Source: Triplophysa rosa (Eukaryota; Chordata; Actinopteri; Cypriniformes; Nemacheilidae). Taken from it: DNA of 64,000 nucleotides. This document shows, piece by piece, positions 36,648-50,200 of the stretch. The notes below the pieces were generated by a model. It made no database searches and was not told the origin of the DNA. It was given only the letters and a program-made list of their open reading frames with translations. The stretch's first letter is position 1; every line of letters starts with the position of its first letter. A program made the translations under genes and the position numbers. The stretch is taken from contig NC_079890.1 of assembly GCF_024868665.1 (NCBI RefSeq), forward strand, positions 2,585,880-2,649,879, given 5' to 3'.

Positions 36648-38232
36648 GTAAGTTAAGAGTTATGAAAAATACTACAAAATAAAAGCAATTTTTTTGCGTT
36701 CCAGGCGCTCGTGTTTTTCTGGGATGTGTGCCCGTTATGTGGATGTTAAAGAGACTCGCTGAAACTTCTGAGGAGTCTGCTAGCGGCTAACTTTGTAACA
36801 TTAGCAGTTGAGCTAACCTGACTTTAACGAAAAAACATAAACAAAACCCCACATTTGTAGAGATCTTCACCACTGTGTTTAATTTTGCCTGGTGTTTTTT
36901 CTTTTAGAAACGCTGAAAAATGTAATGTTTACCAGAGAGTTTACCAAAGTTGTTAGACTGTGAGCTCAGAAAGTTTTGCGGTGTATTATTATTGTCTCGT
37001 CGTTTCTGTCATGCGATTTGTCTGTTAATTAAATAGCTTCGACAAAATGTCACACAAATCTTACAAAAATAACGTCTGTTCTTCCGAATCTGTTGCAGCA
37101 TTAGTCAATATTAAGGATAAACTTACAAAACACTATACAGCACAATTAACGTTACAGGACAATAAACAGTTAATATTGTAATTTGTGTGGCAACTCATGA
37201 CAACATTTATATGTATCAGAAGATTTTTTTTTAAAGTCAAATTCATTATTCTAGGCAAATGCCTTTTTTTTGCAAGAAAGCACATTTAAATTACACTTAC
37301 ATCTAAAAATTGCCAGCATTGTTGTAATGGAAATAATACAGCTCACTTTGACATTTAGGCTATGTCACACTTTATGGGCTTTAAACAGTAAAACTAATAT
37401 GTGCAAAACATTTATTAAAACAGCAAACATGTATTAGGCAACATAATACATTCCAACAACATTCCAACAAAAATGAGATTGAATTCAGGCAAAAAAAATC
37501 CAGACAGTTTTAAAGTAGATGTTTAATACGATTATACAAAACCACAGCTTGTAAAAACACATTTTTGCATATCTGGGCGTTAAACCTTATAATTACAACA
37601 AGGCCAAGTTTCACATTGTTTGATCTTAATATATTTATGATTCAAAAAAGGGCTGCGTGATATTGAAGAAAAATGTGATATGATAATGCTGAAAGTTTGT
37701 CAAATCTATTTCAAATGTATACAAATATTTCTGATAACTAAAAATTAAATAACCATTATACATGCTTTACACAATTCCTGGGAAAACAAAGCACCACTAC
37801 TTCTTATGAACGTGAACGGCCATGTTTTACTGTTGCTGTACATAAAAATGTCAAATTCTAATGTCGTTTTAACTAGTTTTTATATTAGTTTGGTATAAGA
37901 ACATCTTGGCTTGCTCACACATCCTAAGTATTAAAATCGCTCTGTTGTTGCAAACCTTTGTGATATGCGTGTTTTTTGTAAATTGCGATAATATTGTGCA
38001 ACCCTGTAAAATATTGAAATGGTTGTTTGTTGTGTTTACCTGGAACTGTTAAGTACGTGCTTTAGACCACCCGTTTTTTTTTATCAACATTAATAACTAT
38101 GTTGTATGATCATTTATCATTGTAGTATAGTACATTAGATTTCATACCTGAAAATATTACCAGTGTGTTTTGTAGCATGTTGTTAAAGGTGTTAAAGTCT
38201 GAACAGCACCATTGATCTTTAAATGTTTTTAG

Positions 38233-38299
38233 TGGCCGTCAGATGACCAAAGTTGTCTCAGACCTCTGAAGTCATGAGGGACTGCTAATCAAATCAGCG
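38233..38299 (+). other. kif7: kif7 5' UTR part of the first coding exon
   Basis: From the acceptor before 38233 to the ATG at 38300. It contains one upstream ATG (ATGACC...) that runs into a stop before the main start. Confidence 0.5.
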
Positions 38300-41200
38300 A
38301 TGTCTCCAAAAGGAGTCGGCCAGAGCAAGGTGGAGGAAACCGCCGTGCAGGTGGCCGTCCGGGTGCGACCACTTTTGCCCAAAGAGATTCTGCACAACCA
38401 TGAGAGCTGCATCACGGCAGACCCCGAGGAGAAGAGGGTCACCTTGGGCAATGACCGCCACTTCCACTGTGACTTCGTCTTTGAGGAGCGCTTGACCCAG
38501 GAGGATGTGTACACCGACTGCGTTCAGCCCCTCATTGAATCCTTCTTTCATGGTTTCAACGCCACTGTTTTTGCCTATGGGCAGACAGGCTCGGGCAAAA
38601 CCTACACCATCGGAGAAGCCGACATTTGTGAGTGTGTTTTAAAGAAGTGCTTTCATCTTCGAGGTATATCGACTCGAGTATTGTGACAGCCGACGTGTTT
38701 TGTAAACAGATCACAATCGTGCCGTTCTTCGCTTCCTTATAGCATATTATTAATTGGGCTCCATCGAGACCAGACGTGATTCACAAGGCTGTGAAAAAGC
38801 TTGTCTGTGTCTTGTTAAATTGCTTCCATGAGTTGGCACGCTCTCGCCGCCAGCAACACCTCCCCCGGCTCAGTTGCCACCCTTCCCCTTGCCATCTGAG
38901 ATCTTGCTTTTCAGCATTCTGCCGCTCCGAGTTATTCATTAACCTGCTGTTGGTTTTTTGGCTGCAGCCGCTTTGAGGGAAGATGAACAGGGCATCATTC
39001 CCAGGGCCGTGGCCGAGATCTTTAAACTGCTGGACGAGAATGACCTCATCGACTTCTCCGTTCGAGTTTCCTACATCGAGGTTTACAAAGAGGTCTTCAG
39101 GGACCTGCTGGAAGTGGAGACAGCCAGTAAAGACATACATATTCGAGAGGATGAAAAGGGGAATGTGGGTAAGTTGTGGACTGGACTTCTTACGTATATC
39201 GAACACATGAATACAATATATACATAGAGTATACCTTTATCCCCAAAATTCTTAAAGCAAGCCTGTTCCAATATACAACAAGCACATATTCTAGAGAAAG
39301 AGGGTTAAGAGTCTATTCAGGAAGTCTTTTGTGTTTCCCTGCAGTGCTGTGCGGTGTGAAGGAATGTGAAGTGGAGGGGCTTGATGAGGTTCTCAGTCTC
39401 TTAGAGTCCGGAAAGACCGCCCGCCACACAGGGGCCACCCAGATGAACCCCCACTCCAGCCGCTCCCACACCATCTTCACGGTGTTGATGGACCAGAGGC
39501 GTGGATCTTCACGAGGAGCGAGCGGAACCTTGCAGATCCTGTCTTCCAAGTTCCATTTTGTGGACCTGGCTGGATCAGAGCGCATCCTTAAAACCGGCAA
39601 CACCGGCGAGCGGCTAAAGGAGAGCATTCAGATCAACAGTGGGCTTCTCGCTCTCGGAAACGTCATTGGAGCTCTCGGGGACCCTAAGAGAAAAGGCACC
39701 CATATCCCATATAGAGATTCTAAAATCACCAGGTACAGATTTTTTATTACGTTTTCAAAACATTTACAGTGAATTAGTGGTGTTTGTTGCGGCAAACTGT
39801 TACTGATTTGCATCCTATTGTTGTTAGGATCTTAAAGGACTCTCTCGGAGGCAACGCCAAGACACTCATGATCGCCTGCATAAGCCCCTCATCCTCAGAC
39901 TTCGACGAAAGCCTCAATACCCTCAACTACGCCAAGCGGGCCCGTAACATCCAAAACCGAGCGACCGTCAACTGCCGAGGAGAGCCGGACCGCGTCGAAG
40001 GCCTCGAGCTCCAAATTAAAGCGCTCCGACGTGCGCTTGAAACCCGCCAGCGATCTGAAACCCGCATCATCGCTCGCTCCGACCCCGGTAAAAGACTGAG
40101 GCCCTTCGAAGTGGACGTGGGGAAGCTGCAAGCAGAGAGCGCCCACTACAGGACGTGCACGGACTCGGCCTACAGACTCTTTACAGAGCTGCAGGGAGAG
40201 GGAACGCTGAACGCTAGTCAGCTGTTGAGGGTGAAGGAGTGGCTTTGCGCCGTGGAGGAGGAACGGAGCGGACTGACCTCAGCGTCGGGTCTGGACAGTG
40301 GCATTGAGAGCAGCTCTACTGAGGACAGCTCAGCGCTGAAGAAGGGACGGGCAGCGTTTAATAACCAGGTATGCTGACGGAAGTTGATCTTTGAATATTG
40401 AAGGGGAGCGTGTCATTTATACAGCACCGGTAGTGTCACTAGTTTCCTCACCTGCCAGTGGGTTGACAGACGGATAGTACCGCCCTAAATTCGCATCATA
40501 GGTTGATCCAATGTAATGCCTAAGCAAAAATCTGTGTTTTTTCTGGGCAATTTGCTTACAAATTGCTATTTTATTTAATAGTTTCAATCTGCATATCACG
40601 CTAGGATAAGAGAAAATGTTGTAACTTAAAAATGGTTGCACTACTAGTTTATCATAAAGGTAATGATAATGTATCTTGCCTGATCATTTTTTCTGATCAT
40701 TTTGGGCTGTTTGATTATATGTGATAATGCTATTTGAAGTGATACTTTGATGTATGTTTGACGTACTTTGAGGGTGCGAAACATTCACTGATGCCCAAGA
40801 AGCACGAGTAATGGGTATGCAAACATTTGAACTAGGTGTTTTTTTCTTTAATACTTACATTTTTCAGATTCTGCAAGGGACATGTATTAGCAGAACTGTA
40901 CGTAATTGTCGTGTCAATGGGTTTTTTTATGGTAAAGGAGCAAGTAAAAGCAGATTGGAGCTGTGACCGAGAAAACAGCATTACACAGCTGCAGGCTCAG
41001 ATACAGCAAGTAGAACAAGAAAACACAGACTTCTTAGCCGCGTTGGAAGATGCCATGGAACAATACAAACAGCAGGTGAGTGTGAAGCCTCTAGCAAAAA
41101 ACATCCGAAAATTTCTTGCAAAAGCGTCTAAATAAAGAGAGACCTACTGCGTGCTGTGCTAATTATATGTGCGCCGGTCTGTGTTTGTGAAAGACGGGAC

Positions 41201-44200
41201 GCATTCATTGAATTCGGTTTTATTCCTATAACGCCTTTCACAATTTGCATTGTCGCAAAGCAGCTCCACTGAAAAGACATTTTTAAGAAAAGCAGAAAAA
41301 TGATGCGGAGATAGATAGATAAATGTGGTCCTGTGACGTGATGTGTCTCGGGTGTGTCTTAAGAAATTATAGGCACGAAAACTGTAGAACTGTTATGGAA
41401 AAATGGACTTGGTATGAAACATACCTAAACACATTTTGACAATGGATTGAATTGATTTGTATTTATTTCTTCCACTGTTTGTAAGCAACCTCGTACTGCA
41501 TAATTCCTACATTACAAAAAAGTCATTCTTAAACATTATGCATCTATTACAGCAATTTGGATGGTAACTACTAACCCGCATGTGGTCCAAACTAGGCGAC
41601 ACCTACTGAGAGACAGCTTCATTTAGACAACACTTGCAATCCTATTACCCATTTTGGTGTGGTTTTTATGGAAAACCAGATTAAAAATGTTGTTTTTTTT
41701 AATACCCATAAGCCCCTAAGTATTTAACTTTGTCACATAATTTGTCTCTCTATAACAGCTTTGAAAATGGCATGTTCTGGATGTTCTTACTAGACATCAT
41801 TGTTTTTGGTTTTCTAGAGTGATAAGCTACAGGAGCAGCAGGATCTAATAGCTGAGCTTCACAGTCTGTTAGCCCAGCCTGGTGGAGGGGGGCTCCTGCA
41901 CTTAGGACACAGACCTCACACCGCCCCCATCAACTCTCTACTGCAAACATCTGACGGCACGGGCCGTCTGACTCCTCCCTACGACGCCGATGGAGGCAGA
42001 AGCATCAACAGACAGGTAAATAATACGCTTTGATTTGTCTCGCAGCATCCTCGACCTCAAACAGGCGTCAGCTTTAATTAAAGGTGTAAACCACAGCTGC
42101 CGCCACTGGGGCTGAGCTGTTAGGAGTAAACAAACGTCTTGAAACGCTTATCGCATTGCCATGTAATTTTGTGTCGGCTCAAAATCAGAACGAGGTCACA
42201 TTTCCACATTTGATGCTTATTTTTGTCACTTGCTTTATAGCAATAAAATGTAAAGGTGCTGTGTATAATGTTTTGGATGATCTATTGAAATGCAATATAA
42301 TATACATGACTATGTCTTCAGAGGTGTATAAAGACCATACATAATGAAGTGTTATGTTTGAATTACCTTAGGATGTACATACAACGCGTATCCTCTTGCA
42401 TGGAATTCGTCATGTTGTTTTTACAGTAGCCCTAAATGGACAAACTGCTCTACAGAGCATGTTTCGTAAATACGTGATCTCCTTCGGCAAAGAAGCGAAA
42501 ATGTGACGACATGTTTGTCTTCTGTCAGCCACCGTAGTGCTTCGAAAGGGAGAGGTGGAGTGAGCCGTTGGTTGCAATTCACAACCTCACCACTAGATGC
42601 CGCTAAATTTCGTATACTGGACATTTTCATGGCATATCTACTCAATGAAATGTTAATAATGCTGTTTTTAGGCTGGAATGGGCGCGTCAGTAGACGGCAG
42701 CTCATTTTTAGACCATGCGCAGTGGGAGAGCGGGTTTGAAAACACTCACTGCGAGACCTCTGGGAAAGGAGCGAGTCGTGATGGTGAAGATGGTCCCATT
42801 AAAGCCTGCAGAGAGAAACTGAAGTATGGGTGATCATATTCATATTTACCAGAATTGTTACGATTGCTTGTATCCAAACTGTTTACTGTTATCAACAGAT
42901 CCACCAATGTTACCTGGACAAAGAAAGATGCCCCGTTACATCAAGGATTCTCTGCTGCGAGCAGGGCACCTCTGTCTCAAGTGCTTGGGCACAACCAATT
43001 TCCAGCTGTGCAGTACGCTAGACGTACATGTAAGTTAAACATCCCTTGGGAGTTACAGTTTGTGCACACTACGGTCCAGCTAATTAAAAATACAGAAGCC
43101 ATGCAAGTATATTCATTTCTTTACTTCGACTCCTAAATATAGACCATGTTAATATGTTATATAATATGAGCTCTTTACTGCGCGTGAAGGGATACTTCAC
43201 CCAAAAATGAAAATTCTGTCATCATTTACTCGCCTTTGAGTTGTTCCAAATCTGTATGAATTTCTGTGTTCTGATGAACACAGAGAAAGATATTAGGAAG
43301 AATGCTTATAACCAGACAGATCTTGCCCCCCATTGACTCCCATAGTACGAAAAATACTTTGGTAGTCAAAAGTGATATCTACCGATTCTGAAGATTAAAT
43401 TCATTTTTCTCAACTTTCTGAATGTTATTATTATTCATTCATATAATGACTATTAATGCTGAACATCAATCTGTGGTGATGTTTCTTAACATTTCTATAT
43501 ATAGTAACAGAGCACATTTTCTATATACTGTAACAGAGCACAAAGTCATTGCGTTTTCCTGTCCTCATTTGATGGACAGGATATATCGGCCCTGATATCG
43601 GCTGATAGTGATACCAATACAGATTTTTGGCCGATATATCGGTGCATCTCTAGTACCTATTTGTGAAGCACTGCTTGAGATTGATGTTGTAAACAGAGTT
43701 TTGATTTGTTTTCCAGCTAACAGCAGCATTGGCGAAAGCTCGGCGTGGGAGAGCGTGAGAGGCTTTGGAGGTGAGCTTTGCACAGAGAGAGGGCTTCTTC
43801 AAGCCCAACAGAAGATCAGAGAACTCTCCATAACCATCCGCATGAAGGAGGAGCTCATTAAAGAGCTGATCAAAACCGGTGAGTCGGCTAGAAAAATCCG
43901 CTGGCGTTTTAGTTATGCATGTAATTTTCATTGGATCGCTTATATTGACAATGACTCCATAGAGAAAGAGAAAAGGACTTGGAAAATCAGCTCAGACGTG
44001 ATATATTTTGGTAGCACGAGTGTTACATATTCATATTGATTCCCAATCAAAATTCTTCCTCTGCTGTTTCAACTATTGTTTCCTGTTTGTATCCCCCTCT
44101 CGTTCTCTCTCCAGGTAAAGATGCCCAGGCCATGAACAAGCAGTACAGTTGTAAGATCTCGGAGCTGGAGTCCGAAGCAGAACAGGCTCGCATTGAGCTC

Positions 44201-47200
44201 ACAGAGGCTCAGAAGCAGCTGCAGGACCTGGAGCTTCAGGGCGGCCGTGACGCAGCTGACCGCTCCAAAGCCCAGGAGTGCAGGAGAAAGATCGCAGCTG
44301 CACAGAGCAAAGTTCAGGTCTGTGTCTGTGCCTCGCCTTCCTGAAAGGCAATGTAGGAGCTTTTCTGTAAGGTTGTCACGTCTTCGTCTGTACAAGTGTT
44401 CTGTTGCTGAGAACAAGAAGACATTTTTTTGGTTATTAATGCAGCACGTCACAAATTTGCTGCGTTCTGTCTATGAAACACTCATTACACAACAAGATGG
44501 TCAACAGCATGGACACCGTTTTTATCAATCATCTGTTCATCTTTAAGCTTTAAAAATGACAGAATTATCCGGTTTCTGTAAACATTTTAAAGATGGGGTA
44601 ACACACGCAGTTTCTGCCAATCTCATATTAATCTTGGGTACCTATACAGAAGTATTGCATACGTCATATCTTCCAAGAGTATTTAGTTTGATCAAATTTA
44701 TAAAAGAGAGATACAGCTGTACGATTATTTCCGGAAAAACACGAGCTGCTGGAGGCAGGCAGTGGAACGGAACTACAGCACGAGCACACAACACATCATC
44801 GCTTTAATCTCTCCGTGTTTGGTACATTATGCACGTATCTCCAAATCCAGCGTTATATCCAGCGTTTATATAACATCCATCACTGAAATGCTGTGAACAA
44901 ACAAACATTCCTCGACTCCTCTCACTATCGCAAGAGTAACGAGCTGCAGGCCCACAGTGCAGCCAATCTTGACGCAGTGCAGCCAATCTTGATAAGCGGG
45001 TCTTCCTATGCTCGTCAGTTGGCGCGTGGGAGGGCTTTTTCTTTCGCCTTGCCGTGGGTGTTCCTTTTCTGGGAGAATTGCCCAATAAAGGAATAGGATC
45101 CCTTTTACGAAATAGGGATCCAGACTTATAAAAAACTTTACGAAACAAGTTGGAGTGCCGGGGGGGGGGGTGTATCAAGCACAGAAATACTCCGTCATAC
45201 GTCCAACTCGTTTTTTTAACAAGTTGACCATGTTAAGCATGAGAAGCCAGCACGTTCAACAGTGTAGAGAAGTCAGAACGCATGACATAGCATGCTACCC
45301 GATCTTTAAAACCTACGAAATGTGCAGTACTGTTTACGTATGGCAATGCGAATTAAGTGCAGATGTAAAATCTGATGTGCAGAAAGTAACCGAACCATCG
45401 TGGGACCTCATCTCGCTAGGTTTTAGAACAGAGGAATCGGTTCTTGTATTGAAAATGTAACCGCATGTGTTTTATTTGTGCAGGTGTTAAAGCAGAAGCA
45501 GCGAGACACCGCTCAGCTCGCCTGCCTGTCTGCGCAGAGCGAGCGGCGCGTGCAGGAACTCGAGAGGAACGTGCAGAGCATGAGACAGCAGCAGGACCTG
45601 CTGCAGCGGCGTCTGCGAGAGGAGAGCCAGCAGAAGAGACGACTGGAAAGTGAGATGCAGAAGGGAAAACACAGAGTCAAGGTGAGCTGACTCACTGTTG
45701 TGTTTTTAGCAGCGCAGGTGAGGAATGAATCCTGGGGGAAATCGTGTAAATGGAATATAAGATGAAGTGTATGACATTGAGGTTTATTCAGGTTTTATTT
45801 CAGAAAAGCAACTGTTACATTGGGTAAGTGACACAATGTCTTCTTAAGAGAAATAAATATAAATGTTATAATGTTTTTAACTGAAATGAGCCTGTATCAA
45901 ACCTCTTGTCGCCCGCGCACCTCCACAAATGGACGAGGCGTTTGTAGTTGACGCGCCGTTGTGCTATTATTCAGACTTCAGGCTCATGCGGTGTACATGG
46001 GACAATAATCCAGAAGCAAAAAAAGTAAATCACCAAGAGGGCTGAGCAAGCGACTGAGCGTATATTGAGCGAGCGGAGCGGAATTTTCAGAAAGGCGCTC
46101 TCCGCTCCGCGAGAAATATTAACGCTCCGCTCCCCGCTACGCTCTCGCTCCGCTTCGCTCACATGCTCTGGTTTGCGCACGCGATAGATTGCGTTCCAAA
46201 ACGCGTCTTGTGCCCTTGAAAGTCACTGCAGGAAGGGTACACCAAGCGAACGGTTGTCGTAGATAAGGGAAATCTGAGGTTTTTTTTACTGCATTCATTA
46301 TGTATGAAAATACGGTTATATTTACGAAAAGCAGCTGTTCATCTCCCTCCACAACTCGCACTACAAAGAATCTGTGGGGCACATGATGAATGCTATTGGA
46401 ATTCACCCGATGATACGATAATATCATTCAGTATTATCGCAGTATAGTATAGTATTCAGTATAGTATCGTTCACATAAATTGATTCGCTTTATAAGACGC
46501 TAATTTAACGTCATAAGGAGCAGGGATTACTTGTATGTTGAATGTATTAGCGTTTTTGACTTTCATTGATTTGACTTTAATTAATTCAACTAAATATCTT
46601 CTTGAAAAAACAATGCCACCCACATCTTGGATTGACTGGGGGTGAGTAAATTAACAGCAATTTCATTTTGGATGCATTTAGGAATATAAAACACAACTAC
46701 ACCTAGACAATATCTAGAAAAAGACAATATCCCTTTTAATTAAATATCATGAAAAGGAAAAAATACTGGATGCAATATTTGTGTGCATGTTTTAATATAT
46801 GACCTATTAGTAATGGCAACAAAAAAACAGCAAAAAAGTAACACAATGCAGTAATTTACAGAAATACAAAATAATTGAAGAAATAAGGATATGGTAAAAA
46901 ATTGGCCCGCATCCTATTTATAGTTTTGGAATCTGGCCCTCAAAAAAAAGTAGTTGAAGACCCCTGGTCTACAGTGTAATGTTTTGAAAAGTTCCCCACT
47001 CGCTTCTTTAGCAAAAAATATTTGCTTTGTAAAATTAATTTGTGATCTTTACGTTGTCATTTTTTGTTTCTTGTATCCAGACAATTTGCTCAGTGACCTC
47101 TCAGTTACTTTAGTGTCTTTTATGACTTGATCTGTGTCGAACCTTCTCTATGTTTGAGCAGGAGCTGGAGATTAAGAACGAACAGCAGCAGAAGATCCTG

Positions 47201-50200
47201 AGGATAAAGACCGAGGAAATCGCTGCGTTTCAGAGGCAGAGAAGGAGCGGAAGCAATGGCTCGGTTGTTTCATTAGAGGAGCAGCAGGTAGAGGAAATTT
47301 ACCCGCAGCTATTTATTAGCTATGTTTACTCTATAATGGTGTTTATTACATTCACATACGTTTGAAAGAATATTATTATTGTTATTGGATCATGTTTCAG
47401 GAGAGGTTTGAGATATTTGATGTTTGGCTAAAATGAAAAGCTTTTAAATGTCATTGAGCAGAAGATAGAAGAGCAGAAACGCTGGCTCGATGAGGAAATG
47501 GAGAAGGTTCTGGAACAACGGCGGGGTTTAGACGGCCTGGAAGGAGAGCTGACCAAACGAGAAGAGATCTTAGCCAAAAAGGAGGCCTTGCTGATGGAGC
47601 GCAGCGGACTGGAATCCAAAAAGCTTCGATCTAGTCAGGTCTTAAAGAACCTTTTCACTTCGCTGTGTCCCATCAACCCTTTTCGTTCAATAACCTTTTG
47701 GTCTCATCACTTCGCAGGCCCTCAGTAAAGACCTGGCGACCCTGTCGAACCGAATCGAATCTCTGGAGCGGGAACTGATCGAGAGGAACGGTCTTCTGCG
47801 GAGTAGCAGCGCGCAAGACTCCCAGCAGATCAGACAGGAGATCTCCAACCTCAGACAGGAGAAAGAACAGCTTCTTAAACAGAGGGTGGAGTTGGACGAC
47901 AAACTGAGACAGGGCAACCTGCTTTCTCCTGAGGTAGAAATCAGTGTTTTTCTTGAATGGAAAAGTATTAAAGGGATCTCTGCTCAGTCTCAGCTCCATT
48001 ACGCAAACTTTAGGGGTGGATTATACGGCATGATGCAATGAATAGATCTAATAGATCCGTCACAGCAGTTGAAACACTTAGAGCTTTACAGCGAAGTTGA
48101 AGCGGCCATGTTGGAATTACCATAAGATCTTGTAGATATAAATGGGAAAACTTTGAATCTTATGAAAGCTCCAAGACATCCCTGCTGTACGAGGCAAAAT
48201 GACATCGGGCTTAATGGTTAAAGGGATAGTTCATCCTAAAAAATACAATTTGCGGTTTATTCACTCACCCCCAGGCCAACCGGGATGTAGGTGACATTTT
48301 TTCTTGAGGAGAACAATAATGAAAATGTCTAGGTAAAAGCCCTTTGTTCTTCATATAATGGATGTGAATGGCTGCCATGCCTTCAAGAGTGCTGAAAGCA
48401 CTTTTATCCAACACAAGCGCGATCCCCGCGGCTCCTGGTGACATATTAACGTCCTGTGAAGCAAATCGATTGTTATTTGCAATAAACGGAACGTCATTTA
48501 TAAAATTACGAGCGGTTTTCTACAGCTTACGCCAAACGTGTCCTGATTGCACTTCCTGTCGCGTAAATAACGTCTTACAAGATCTGCACATGCATCACCC
48601 CTCTACGTTGTAAACAGACTGGTGTCCGTTCACTTTGAGATCGTGCATGCGTCATTTACGTGACAGGAAGTGCGATCGGGACACGTTAAAAAAAGTATCA
48701 AAAACTGCCCAGTATATGATTTTATGTCAGTGCCCATAATTCACTTGAATCCCCTGGTAATAAATGTTGACCATTTTGTGCAAAGACGATCTACTTCATC
48801 ATATCTACTTTTCTATATTCTATTGATCTTTTTTACCACCACAACAAAACCTTCAAATATATTCGAAGAGGTCATGTGCCAAAAGATAACTCTGTAAAGA
48901 TTTTCAAAAATCGAGTTCTTTTTATATCAATCAAACTGCAGTTGGGTTGTTTTGATTAAGTAATAATAACTCAAAAAATACAGCTGACGCAATAAGAGCA
49001 TCTTATCTTATCAAAACTCTTTATTTAAAAATGTACAATACCATACAATATTTTAATATAATATAAGGGTATTCAGTGTGGTATTCTGAGCATTGCTGTA
49101 GAAACGAATACTTTCTGGGTATGAGGAGGACTGGAACAGATGACTGTCATCTTGTAATTACATGAATTCTGACACAATGTGAATGTAGGAGTAGAACACT
49201 TCAGCCAATCTTGTTTACATGCTGTAAATTGTGACATTCTTAAGCTTTTGTAGTAAAGCTGCATTCACTGCACGTCGCAATTAACGTAAATACAAGTTCT
49301 TGACTTGAGACCATTCACATCTTTATCAAAAAGCTGTTACGTTACATAAAAGATTCTGCAGCCTAAATCTATAGTTGGTTACAGATACACACGTCTTTTA
49401 CCAGATATGTTTTTTCCTAAACATTATAAAAGTGGTTCTCAAACTGGGGGCCGTGGCCTCCTGGGGGGCCCCAAGATGGTTCCAGGGGGGCCACAGATTT
49501 TGTGGCATTTTAGAAAAATAGATATTTATCATAAATTTTGTGCAATCCAACATCAGAAAAACAACGCCACCAACCAAAAGAATTGATGTTTTAGCATTGT
49601 TTAACTGAATATTTTCTTGGTTTAATTAAAATTTTAAGTTTAAGATTATAAGTCTTTATTTGGGGGGGGCGCAAAGCAATGCACTCTACACAAAGGGGGC
49701 CTTACAACGAAAAAGTTTGAGAACCACTGCATTATAAGCATATACTGTAGATGTGAATTAATTTCGGGTAACTTCATCCTCCTCAAAGCTGCAAATAGAT
49801 ACAATTTGGCTCTCAGTAAAGATAACTTGTTTTTATGAAAAAATTGTTCTAAACATTCTATTTTTATTAGTATGTGCATTCTCTCGGAATCGAACCCATG
49901 ACTTACTGTTACGAAGCTGTTACTAGCGCCATGCTCTACGAGTTACAGGAACTCTGCAGGCCGTAACTATTTCAACTTTGTCAACAGGAAGAACGCACTC
50001 TCTTCCAACTGGACGAGGCCATCGAGGCTCTAGATGCCGCTATAGAGTACAAGAACGAAGCGATCACCCAAAGACAGAGACAGCTGAGGGCATCAGGAAG
50101 CATGCTCACCCAATGGGAGATGAACCTGATGGCCAAGCTCACCTACCTGTCAGCCTCGGAAACTCGAGCCTTGCTGTGTAAATACTTTGATAAGGTCAGT

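Noticed and set aside
38781..39206. 141-codon minus-strand frame over kif7 exon 2
   Set aside because: Antisense shadow of a coding exon with biased codons; the plus strand clearly encodes the kinesin motor.
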